This document shows, piece by piece, positions 22,946 to 33,522 of a DNA stretch of 64,000 nt. The stretch covers positions 11,166,907 through 11,230,906 of the forward strand of contig NC_068351.1 in assembly GCF_014633365.1 (NCBI RefSeq), in the 5' to 3' direction. The position numbers and the translations under genes were made by a program. Below the pieces are notes generated by a model. It did no database searches and was not told where the DNA came from. It saw only the letters and a program-made list of their open reading frames with translations. Numbering within the stretch: the first letter of the stretch is position 1; each line of letters starts with the position of its first letter. Source of the stretch: Diospyros lotus (taxonomy: Eukaryota; Streptophyta; Magnoliopsida; Ericales; Ebenaceae).

Positions 22946-24387
22946 AATGTTTACGTTTCTGTATTGCTCATGTTGTTCTCAACTTTTAAAATATTATGGA
23001 GTAATTTATTTTATCTTGTTAAATAATTATAATTATTTTTACTTAATTTAAATTTATTATGTTCTTAAAAATAATGATCAAATTAAATATATAAATTAAG
23101 ATTAAAATCAATAATTATACATACTAAAACAAAATTAAAAAAGTGATATAATGAGAATAACATTTTTTTACATTGAAAGGGGAAGGATAGTTTGGGCATT
23201 AACTTCCCACAGCATTTTTACCATGAAAAATTCTATTCGTAGCCAGTTTTTTACTTTTCGCAGTCATAATTAAAATAAATTTAACAATTATTCTTCACAT
23301 CCACTATTATTACTTTTTGCAATCACTTACATTCCAAAATTACTGTAACATCTAGAATTTTGGAGATAAATAATAATTATTAATTTTGACATTTTAGATC
23401 GATTGGTGATTTATGGAATATTTGTGACTTAGAAAAATTTAAAAAAATATTAAATTTATTGTATTCTCGAATGGGAAAATAATCAAAAGTTTGGAAAAAA
23501 TTTTAGAACTTAGATTACTATTAAGTGTTTAAAATAAATAAAATATTATAAATATTAATATGTATATATATAAAATAAAATAATAAAATAATAGAATAAT
23601 AAGCCAAGTAAAGTGAAGGTATTTGAGAAATTAAGGGGCTGCACATATATATATATGTATAATATGGTGTATAAATATATATTATATAATAAGGAAAAAT
23701 AGGTTATATTATATTGAAAATGATTAATATTATAATAGAATAAACTTATGGGAAATGGGGACGTGGCTGCCTCTCAGCCCTTCCTTTTTGTGGCTTCCAA
23801 GCCACTTAATTTGATATAAATTGGGGGAGGCTCAGGTAGCAAGCAGGGGGTCTTTAAAGGCCTTAAATGAGGGCGTTCTGGAGCTTTTGGCAGAGGAAGA
23901 AATTGGAGAAATAAGAGGTGTAGCTAGTAGCTTAAGGAAGAAAGGAAAATGGGAGAAATTAATGAGATTTTTGGGGTTATTTGGTATCTAAAATATTCAG
24001 GAAAGTGGGTAAAAATTAGTAAAAGTATTGTATGTTAAAATTATGTATTTTTCATGGCTAGATTATATGAATTATACCGTTAGATTTAATTAATTTGAGC
24101 TGTTAACTTGTTATTTTATATAAAACGTTTTACTTCATATCGGGAGCATAGAAAAGTTAAGAATTAGCCAAATACAAGCAAACTCTTAACCCTTTTCTCG
24201 TGTTCTTTAATTCTCGTGAAAGTCTCTGTGATTTTTCGTATTTTATTCCCTCCCTCACCGACACTCGATTCCACGTATTAATAATAATAATCCACGTGGT
24301 AACCACCATATGACTTATATTTTATTAATGAGTTTGTTGTTAGTGGAATGAGCTATGTAATGATGTTTTGGTGTCTTTCATTTCGAC

Positions 24388-25184
24388 TAGAGATGGAAAA
24401 CGGGCCGGGCTGGCCCGGCCTGGCCCGCCACCAAGTGGCCCGCGGGCCGGGCCAAATCGGCCTGCTTAAAAACGGGCCAACAGATTGCTGGCCCTAGCCC
24501 GGCCTGCCACGGGCCCGCCCAATTTTTTTTGTTTTGTTTTGTTTTATTTGATACCATAATTTCTGGAGGGCTAGAGCGAGGGGCGCGGGCGAGGGCGAGG
24601 GCGAGGGCGAGGACAAGAGCGAGGGGCGAGGGCGAGACAGAGGGCGAGCGAGGGCGATGGCGAGGGTGAGGGCGAGGGGCGCGGGCGAGGGCTAGGGCGA
24701 GGGCGAGACAGAGGGCGAGCGAGGGGCCCGGGCCAGGGCAAGGGAGAGCAAGGGAGAGAGCGAGGGGTGCGGGCGAGAGCGAGGGGCGCGGGCGAGAGCG
24801 AGGGGCGCGGGCGAGGGCGAGGATGACAGAGGGTGAGACGAGGGTGAGGGCGAGGGCGAGGCAGAGGGTGGGGGCGAGGGCGACAGAAGGTGAGGATAAC
24901 AGAGGGTGAGACGAGGGTGAGGGCGAGGGCGAGGGCGACAGAGGGCGAGGATGACAGAAGGCGAGGGCGACAGAGGGCGAGGATGACAGAGGGCGAGACG
25001 AGGGTGAGAGTTAGGGCGAGAGGCGAGGCTGAGGGTGGGGGGTTTTGTGGGCGATTAACGGGCCGGCGGGCCAGCCCAGCCTGCCACCATTTGGCCCGCC
25101 GGGCCAAATCGGCCCGGCATTAAATGGGCCAGCAAACTGCTAGCCCTAGCCCAGTCCTGGGCCGGGCCCATTTTGCCATCTCTA
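24388..25184. mobile_element. hAT-type non-autonomous element, GC-rich
   Basis: Ends read TAGAGATGGAAAACGGGCC and, inverted, TAGAGATGGCAAAATGGGCC. The 8-bp duplication ATTTCGAC flanks it exactly (24380-24387, 25185-25192). The subterminal regions are rich in GGCCCGGCC words. The centre is a GAGGGC minisatellite. No coding function is inferred; the open frames across the minisatellite are by-products of the repeat. Confidence 0.93.
24570..25030. repeat. GAGGGC/GAGGGCGA minisatellite
   Basis: About 460 bp of imperfect 6- to 12-bp units such as GAGGGCGAGG and GACAGAGGGCGAG, strongly purine-biased on the plus strand. Confidence 0.93.
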
Positions 25185-26859
25185 ATTTCGACCATCACGG
25201 AGTTTCGTATCGCTCCGCTTTCCTTGGGAATGATGCCGAACCCGTTGGGGCTAGGTTCTTAGAAAATGATATGGTTTAGATTATGGGAATATGTTAAGAG
25301 TCTATTATGCATGTTGAAAGGGTTTTATGTAAATTAGAAGGAATGAGAACATGAATGGTATATTAATGGTTATGTTACGGGTGCATGAGATGTCATGAGA
25401 GTAGCTTAATAAATGTTAAGTTGGAAGTGTATAAGTTTGATGTTGTCAATAAGTGTGTCTAAGGGTAAGGGGTACAAAGCCACTAACTGTTGATCGTGGG
25501 TCGTGGCAGTTGATGGCTGGATATATGGGCGCCAGTCATCGGCAGTCACGATAAGCGTTAGACGGGCCAGAAGAGCTGGTACTTCCAGATTCTCGCATTG
25601 GCTTGTGCATATCATGATGTGTGTGCTGCATAGGGCTTGGGTTGCATTCACTGTCGGGACATGCTTTGTGTGTGACGGGATGTGTGAGCAATTGCATGAC
25701 CCGGTTGGTCCAAGAGCCGATTTGGGTTCTTTAGGTGAGTCGGTCCATTTAGAACATATCGCATGTGTGAATTCCTATGTGGGCGTAGCATGGCCTAATG
25801 CTTGGTTTATGGGGGCCTTGTCATCACGTTTATACTGCAAAAGCCGTTGTATTTCCTAATTGTTATACTGCATGGTGAGAATGTGCAGTTTTAAGTAATG
25901 AGTATGAGTAGCAGCGTAGTCCACGGTAAGACCTTGGGAATGAGACCCACGGTAAGACCTTAGAAATTAGCACGGGGGAAGCCTGAGGGAAGACAGGAAA
26001 AGCCAAACGTTGAATGTCAGGAAAATCCGACCAAGGTCAGGAAAAAGCGGGTCCTATTGAATGATGAAATGGTAGCCTATTTTAGGTTGCAAGATGTTTG
26101 TATACGGGACTTGGGTGCCAATGTGTGGGTTATGTGGGCCCGTAGTTCCTTTATGTGTAGTTAACTTTATGTTATGCATTCAGAAGTAAGGCACGTATGG
26201 ATCATGATATGGTGTGACTGCGTTGACATGAATTGCATTGGGTGTTGTGGGAAGAGTTTTGTCTGTACCCTACAGCCTTTCTTTCATGAGCTTACTGAGT
26301 CTTGTGACTCACGTTTGCTTTCCATCATTCCAGGTAAGAGAGCCCTAAGTTTACAGGTATGCTTGGCAAAGTCGAGTCCAAATCATCGAGTCATGATAGC
26401 AAATGCAGAGTCCTCTCGAGACTAGGTCCTGGGTGTCATTGTGCCTATGTTAAGGTTAATGTTTTATATTTTCTTGCGATGTATGAGTATTATGTAAGCC
26501 CAGGTGGGCTCACGGTGTAAAGGCTTATGTAAAAATGACTATGAGATGCTATGAGATTTAAAAGATATGATTTTAATAAGAGTGGTGTCTAAGTTTTTAG
26601 TTTGTGTTATTGTTCTATATCACTCAAATAATGACCCTCTCACGGATCTTCTATGCTAGCGGGCCATTACAATTACCCTCATATATCCATACATCGTGCC
26701 CGTCCCCTTCTCTACAGCCACTCGCCGTCGTCCCCTTCTCTACAACATTTGCTTCTTTGCAACCCCCACTCACTGCCGTTACCTTTCCTACAGTCACGTC
26801 TCTACTATGCACTTGGTGATAATAGGTAATTTTTACATTTTTGGGTTGGAATGTTTGAA

Positions 26860-27260
26860 CTTGGAGGCGGAGAGGTTCGATTGGCGAAGGCGGTGGGGGC
26901 GGCGGCTTCCGAACCCTGGGTTCGGATCGGTCACCGCCACCGAACTCGGAGGCAACATCGCCTCCGAACTCTAGGGTTCAGAGGCGCCTAGCGCCTCCCA
27001 AACCTGGATTTCAGAGGCTTGGGCCGCTTCTGAAATCGGAAGCGACCCACGCCTCCGAACTCCAGGTTTCAGAGGTGTTGGCCGCCTCCTAACCCTAGAG
27101 TTTGGAGGCTACCAGTGCCTCCGAACCCTAGAGTTCAGAGGCTTGGGCCGCTTCCGAAACCCACCTCCGAAACATGGAGTTCGGAGGCACGAGCCGCTTC
27201 CGAACTCCAGGGTTCGGAAGTGGCCCAAGCCTCCGAACTCCAGGGTTTGGAGGCGCGATG
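26860..27260. repeat. Palindromic-unit minisatellite upstream of PMD gene
   Basis: Alternating GCCTCCGAACTC and GAGTTCGGAGGC-type words (variants TTCAGAGGC, CGCTTCCGAA) repeat about every 25-35 bp. Confidence 0.85.
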
Positions 27261-27359
27261 AGTCGGTGGTTCGATGGCTTGGGGTTCGTGTTAATATTTT
27301 TTTATTATTATAATTATAGTGTTCATAATTTTCTTTAATATTTTTGTGTTATTTTGTAG

Positions 27360-29412
27360 GTAGGGTACGTGGTAAAAGAGGTGAAGCTTCTTCATCTCGC
27401 TAGCCTTCTTCGTCTCGGCAGCGTCTTACTGCAACGATAAGAATGAGAAGGCTCGAGAGTTCTAGTCAACCACCTATTTCAGAGGCAGTAGAAGCAGATT
27501 ATGCCTTACTAGTTTAGGAGCATCCCGGCCTTGATCAAGACCAACCAACTGATCAACCATCTTTCTCTCAGCAGGATGATATTTCTGAACCATTACCTAA
27601 GGGCCTTAATGATCCATCCATTCTAAAAAGTTTTAAAAATCATGTTGCATTTGCAATATGGGCATGAGAGGTAAGTGAAGCAGTATTTTTTTTTTAAATT
27701 TATCTTTATAATTTAAATAATTACGTATTTTAATTTTTTTTAACAGGAAATAGGCATATTAAAATGTAGAAGTCATGGCCTTAAAATTCCTTAATGGTCA
27801 TTGGATAATCTGCCTCGTGTTCGTGATATTGTTATAAGGTCTAGTTTGGCACCATTGCTAGAATGTACTTATCGATATACAAATCATGCTACAGTTTCAG
27901 CATTTACAGAGAGATGGTAGCCTAAGACTAATACATTTCATTTACAATTTGGAGAGATAAGTATAACATTATATAATGTTGCTGTTATTTTGAAGATTCC
28001 AATAACTGGAAGATCTGTATATGTGCTTCATCATTTGATAGCTAGTGAAGCTAGTGATTTATTATGTAGGTTACTTGAGGTTTCATTAGATGCAGCAGTT
28101 CAAAAGATTAGAGAAAATCGATGACCATTTGTAAAATTAGATTGGTTGAAAAGAACATTTATGTATCTACCAAATGAGGTTTCGAATGAAGAGATTGAAC
28201 ATATCAGTAGAGCATATATGTTATTTTTATTAGGTTGTACTTTATTTGTAGATAAGAGTGGTACATTAGTTTCAGTGGCGTATTTGACATTATTGGATAA
28301 TTTAAGTATGATTGGTAATTATGCATGGGGAGCTGCTTACCTCGCATATTTGTATCGACAACTCGGCATTGCTACTAAACAAGAGGTGAAGAGCATCGCT
28401 GGATATCTTACCTTACTTGAGGTAATTATTTTAATTTTATAAATTTATATCATATATTTATATATATTTAACATAATTGTTTATATCAAATTTACATGCA
28501 TGGGTGTACGAATATTTTCCTTTTACTAGAATTAGATGTAACTTGTTATATAGTGACGAGTAGCCATGGGCTCTCTATTGGATGGCTGTTCGTGATATTG
28601 ATTCTTTACAATCTATTAGAGAGCAAATTGATGCTTTATCACCAGATGAGGTATTTATCCTATATACTATTATTTGCAAGTTAATTAATCTATTCTAAAA
28701 TTAAATTTTAAAATAAAGAATATTTATAGGTGATTTGGACGTTATACCGGAGGGTTCGTGCACATCATCCATTGCCAGAAATTACATTTTTCTTAGTTTG
28801 TCTGAAATATGGAAGTATTGTAAAACCATATCATCCTGAGAGGGTTTTACTACAGTTTGGGTATATGTAGATTGTTCCCGCACCCCTATTATCACCTGTT
28901 GAAGTTAGGTGGGGTGCGGGTACGACATCATATCGGGTAATTTATACATTTATTGATGATACTTGGAATCGATGGGATATGCATTTATTGCCACCACATC
29001 GACGTGGTAGACCTTCTGCATTTTCATGGCATTTTACACCTAAATATTTAACGTGGTATGGACCTATTACGCATCCATTTGTACAAAATCTTATACATCG
29101 ATCAAGATTTGATAAAGGTGAAGAAGATATACTCAGTCTTGCTGAAGTAGTAAGTTTTTAAGCTATATTTAAGTTATTATTGAATTTAGTTTATTTAAAT
29201 TAAAAAAATTGATATAATTTTTTTTTCAGCATAATCAACTAGTATTATATGCTCTCGACTAGACAATATCAAGTACAGAGCCTGTATCTGCTGATGTATG
29301 GAGAGAGACATGTCTTGGGGTAAATATTATTCTAGGCTCTCAGTATGGCTTCAATCCTGATAATGTCGATAATGTTAGAGCATCGACATCTGGTACATCT
29401 CCCCCAAGATAA
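27360..29412 (+). pseudogene. Plant mobile domain (PMD, MAIN-like) gene, degenerate
   Basis: Successive exon-like blocks match the PMD of plant MAIN/MAIL1-type proteins and of transposon-encoded relatives. The blocks are about 27360-27670, 27748-28420, 28500-28649, 28731-29148 and 29230-29412, bounded by gt/ag sites. Recognisable parts are LPRVRDIVIRSSLAPLLE, a W-rich ITLYNVAVILKIPITGR block, AYLAYLYRQLG, AWVYEYFPF (one codon disrupted), HPERVLLQFGYMQIVP-like text and WHFTPKYLTWYGP. In-frame stops occur in most blocks (for example after FTERW, after ENR and within QFGYM*IVP). PMD genes are known both as host genes in silencing and as MULE or Gypsy cargo. The position inside MULE termini argues for the latter. 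Confidence 0.85.
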
Positions 29413-29949
29413 TTAAGATCAAGTTCACTTCGACATTAAGACTAATTATACTACCGAGTACCATAATTGGTTATAGTTGTTATTCATAAATTATAATTTT
29501 GGATTGTGTATAACTTGTAATAATATTTTATTTTAATATTTATTGTTAAATTTTATTATGATTTATATAATTTTAATATGTTTTACCCGAAAATTAAAGA
29601 AATAAATTAATAAAACAAAGAAATATAACTTTGTGGAATGTTGTGGCTTCTAACAAATCAATATAACAAATAAATATTACAAACAAATAATGTAAAACAT
29701 ACACATTTATAAATTGTGATCATTCATCAGTTAAATCAAAGACATCATTTGTAATAACAATTTTGTTAATAAGAGAGAAAAGCTTGAATTCGAGTTATAT
29801 ATGGTGTTTCCCATTCACGTACAAATATCATATCGATATTTATGCTAGTTGCGTGCTACGAGAGGAATTGGTGAGCCTAATCTAAGAAACACCTGACAAA
29901 ATGATAAGACAAAATTGTTAATAGTAAATTTATATTAACATAATTATAT

Positions 29950-32400
29950 AAATACATAAATAAATTATTAAATAATAATACCTGCACAAAATGACAATCA
30001 TCCACAAAACTAATAGTAATAATCCTATGTTGTATCACTAAAGGGGTGACTGATCTCAATGGAAGGTAGGTAATACACTACATTCGAGACAAATGAACCA
30101 AGACAACATTATATTTTAAAGCAATCAAATGCCCCATGTTAGGTAAAATCATCCAATGTTGGCGAGGTGTAACACACTCAAAGCAAGAAAACGTGTGCAT
30201 TAACTCATCTACACGCATAGCAGATCCGTATAACTTTATATACTCATCACGAAAAGTATGCAACTCTTCAATCAGATTCATACGAATATCCCTTCAATTG
30301 TGCTCGCTCATTTCAAGTAACGCAGCAATAGCACGAAACCCACAATGTCCATCCAACTCCACATTAACTATATTGTGTATAAAATGTTGTATATTTGATG
30401 GGAATGAAGCATCATAGCCTAGTAATCTGTGTTTGACACTGGTACGATAACGCTTACCTTCATTCGGTGTCTTAACTGAGCTCTGTGTTGTTGGAGATGT
30501 ATTGTCATGAATAGACTATACTATTTCAAAATATGATGTATTGCATCGAGTGGATGTATCAACCTGAATTTTATTCTTTGATGATGGCTTACCCTTTATC
30601 CGAACTTTCACGCTTGGTGGCATCAATGAAGTCGTAGCTAGATCTATTAATTCTCTCAACTTCTGTTTCAATACGATTTTACCTCCTGCTGGTTCTGACT
30701 GAAATATATTATATATACTTTCTAACTCTGGATCAATAGTTAGCATGGATGACAAATCAGCAGTCTGCACCAAACTTAATTTTGTCCAATGAAGGTGCAC
30801 AAATGATAAAGGAATTGGTCGTCCCTCCATCATCAATTCTGCAATTTCATGTGCACAAGGTAAACCATGTGTGCTTCTTATCACACATCCATATGCAACC
30901 TTATCCACCCCAATTTTTTGAGCTCTATGTGTTTGCTTTAACACCATATTCATTGCATTTCTTGATATAATACCTCTCAATTCTCTAAATATTTTTGGCC
31001 AGAAATTATGCTATACCAACATTAAACTCTTCTCAAAAAATCCCTTGATCTCAGTATGTTGCAACTCAATAAAAGAGTTGATAATTTTCCATGATAACTC
31101 AAAGTCACCTTGAGATGATCCCAGATATCTCTTCAGCTTCGCATGTGCACTCTCATCCCTTGAACAAGCATAAGCATATTGATGTATTAGATTAATTAGA
31201 GATATTACAATAAAAACAATAAGAATAACATTTGAGTTTACTAAAGAATACCTGTTAGTAGTAACATTGCCAAAATGTAATAATTTATTTGTCCACGCTG
31301 CAATAAATTTTTCTTTATAATCATTCAACCATGTCTTTCTAACATAATCAAGTGTGTCCTCATATGCATGGTACTCAACCATTAAGTCACAAAGCAGACA
31401 TTCATACTCAATCTCAGTGGAGGCAAAAACAAGAAGATTCCAACCTAACATAAACTTCTCTCATGTCTCATTTCTATCAAAAAATTTCTTACACTTAGCA
31501 AGTACATTTTTTTATATATGCCACCTACATAATAAGGTGATCGTAGTTGGAAATACTTTATGTATTGCATTCATCAATTCTAATTCTCTATCAGTGACAA
31601 CTACTCTTAGAAATGTATTAGGTCCCATCACATTCTTTAATCTCTCATAGCCCATGTGTAGTTATTCTCGTATTCATAATTCATAAATGCAAATGTAACA
31701 GGAAAAGTTAACTCAGTGGATGTCACACCAACAATCTCAAGGAGTGGATACCTATACCTATTAGTTTTGTATGTACAGTCCATTATTAAGACATGTGGAA
31801 ATAATTTTAATAAATCCATAAACATCGAATGAGCCCAAAATAAGTCTGCAATACAATCTATTGATCCATCGGTTCGAAGCCACTCCACATAATTACATTT
31901 TCTTAATTTATTCATCAACTGTTGCATTTGTGATCTACCACATTTCTCTATAAGTTTGTATCTTTGACGCGCATTATATATAGTTTTGATAGTAGTTACG
32001 TTATCCTCATCCTCTACCTTTAGGGTCATTAAAATATTTCTAGGTTTCACAAGATTCTCAGACATTGTTTTTAAAATTACTTTCTCTTTTTCTGTAAGCC
32101 TCCCTGCATATGAATGACCCTCCAATTGAGCTAATGGTGCATGGTTGTGCAGTCCACATACAACTTTCAACTCCCACTGCTCAAATTTCATAGCAAGCAA
32201 TTCAAATGGACAATCACACTCTTTTGAACCTATGTACTTGCGTTTTAATTCTCCTATTGTGTCTTCTTTCTTTTTAGACGGTCTATACTTCTCACTACAT
32301 TCACAAGCCAGACGAATTCTAGGTTTTTTTTCAAGAGCCCCACATTCTGAACTCTTGATCACTATCACAATTCCATTTTCTTTTCTAATTTTCTTAGCCC
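29950..32400 (-). pseudogene. MULE transposase with SWIM and C-terminal OTU protease domain, degenerate
   Basis: Read on the minus strand from about 32400. First comes a FAR1-like DNA-binding region (ACECSEKY...KECDCPFEL...CGLHNH). Next is the MULE transposase domain, with DCTYKTNRY as the first catalytic Asp, TFAFMNYE, VVTDRELELMNAI as the second Asp, and LLCRWHI. After an intron (about 31185-31250) follow ESAHAKLKRYLGSSQGDFE and the SWIM zinc finger (CVIRSTHGLPCAHEIA). Last is an OTU cysteine-protease domain with ELDGHCGFRAIA (catalytic Asp and Cys) and DCHFVQV (catalytic His). Stops follow RWHI, NET, the DDE segment end and SEHN, and a frameshift lies near 31640. The transposase would cut and paste the element; the role of the OTU part, presumably deubiquitination, is an inference. 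Confidence 0.88.
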
Positions 32401-32639
32401 ATCCAATGAGTGCTTCTCTAATATCAAATAACTAATACAAGAAAAAACATTTAGATATATTTTGTCTCTAACTAAAATAATTATTTCAAAAAAATTATTA
32501 AAAATCTATCATACATGATTAGTAGTAAACTGTTGAATAACATCAAATTGTTGAATTGCATAATTGGATTCCTATAAGAAAAAATCAATAAAATAAAACT
32601 AATAACTTACCAAATTTATTAAAAAACACCATGGAAGAC

Positions 32640-32900
32640 GAGGGCTCAGGAAAAATCAAGATTCGGGAATCATGGTATTCTCGAATGTAAGAGTTCGAAA
32701 AGCCACAACTTTCCTGAACCCCAACATTTGGGGAAGCCTGCCCTCCCCGAATTCCAGAATTCAGGAAGGCTGACCTTTCCCGAAGCTTGCGATTTGGGGA
32801 AGGCAAGCTTTCCCGAATCGCAAGATTCGGGAAAGGCGAGGCTTCCCGAAACCTGAGATTTGGGAAGCAATTCTTTCCCCAATCCTTCGAATAAATTCGA
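32640..32900. repeat. Palindromic-unit minisatellite upstream of transposase gene
   Basis: Imperfect ~30-bp units built from TTCCCGAA/TTCGGGAA with spacer words such as 'gcaagcttt' and 'gattcggg', about eight copies. Confidence 0.85.
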
Positions 32901-33522
32901 GAATGCCTCCATTTTGCCAAGCAGAGCCAACAACATTGTTACACAGATTACACTCTTACAAACAGAGATTTACTTACTTTTGTGTGATATTCTTTTTCTG
33001 AATAGTTGTCTTGTTCTTCCTCAAACTTTTCCCAGTTATTCGTCAACATTTGAGTGTAGTAATCCATGATTGATGATCGTAAAATGACTGAGTCACTGAT
33101 ATTTTGAGAGAAAATGGATGAGTATGGGTATGGGTATGAAATAAGAGGGATGAGAGATTTGAGAAGAAAATAGGTTCGCTTGCGATATGAAATAATAATT
33201 ACTATGGCGGCCAAGAAGAAATTACAGACTTTCGCTGGCAGAAGACAATGTGATGTCAAGTGGGTGGTTGAGTATTGAAGATGAAGGATAAAATTGAAAT
33301 TTTGTTTAAGGGTATTTTAGGTATATTGAAAAGTAGGTGCAGAGAGTAAAAACGTGGCTGCGAATAGAATTTCCCTCAAGGATGAACAGTGGGACGCCAA
33401 ATATGGCATCCCACTGTTCATCACACCATTTTGGTGTGATGTTTTGCCATCCCATTGGAGACGAAAAAAGGGCATAATCGATTGATTTTGTCGTTTTGTC
33501 GTCTCAATTGGAGATGGCCTAA

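Larger units (their letters stand above)
23344..26670 (+). mobile_element. Gypsy-type solo LTR with nested hAT element
   Basis: It starts TGTAACATCTAG and ends GGGCCATTACA. The 5-bp duplication ATTAC flanks it (23339-23343, 26671-26675 within a base). Without the hAT insertion it is about 2.5 kb. Related sequence occurs at about 15100-17152, including 'cttactgagtc', 'gactcac' and 'attccaggta'. No gag or pol domains were seen, so this is read as a solo LTR. Confidence 0.82.
23225..33375. mobile_element. MULE (Mutator-like element) with transposase-OTU and PMD genes
   Basis: The termini match for about 40 bp. The left end reads GAAAAATTCTATTCGTAGCC and the right end, inverted, GGGAAATTCTATTCGCAGCC, each followed by a related '.a.gtttttac' stretch. 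Between them lie a minus-strand MULE transposase with an OTU domain (about 29950-32400) and a plus-strand plant mobile domain gene (about 27360-29412), tail to tail. The left arm was later split by an LTR (23344-26670). A 9-bp target duplication is not visible, so the exact borders may be a few bases off. Both genes carry stops, so the element is dead. Confidence 0.82.
19794..33519 (-). mobile_element. PIF/Harbinger element, the outermost layer of a nested cluster
   Basis: Left end GACCATCTCCAT, right end inverted GGCCATCTCCAATT, with TAA on both sides (19791-19793, 33520-33522), the Harbinger target duplication. The arms share further sequence: 'acaccaaaat' followed by 'atgaatagtg' or 'atgaacagtg' at about 21528-21560 and, inverted, 33385-33425. 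A degenerate PIF transposase C-terminus lies at about 22517-22945. Foreign insertions account for most of the 13.7 kb: Copia LTR (about 19819-21445), another LTR (21722-22404) and a MULE (about 23225-33375). Stripped of these, the element is only about 1.3 kb, so it was a deleted, non-autonomous copy. Confidence 0.82.

Noticed and set aside
24571..25123. 178-residue Pro/Arg/Leu-rich frame on the minus strand and a 77-residue plus-strand frame
   Set aside because: Both are low-complexity read-through of the GAGGGC minisatellite inside a hAT element.
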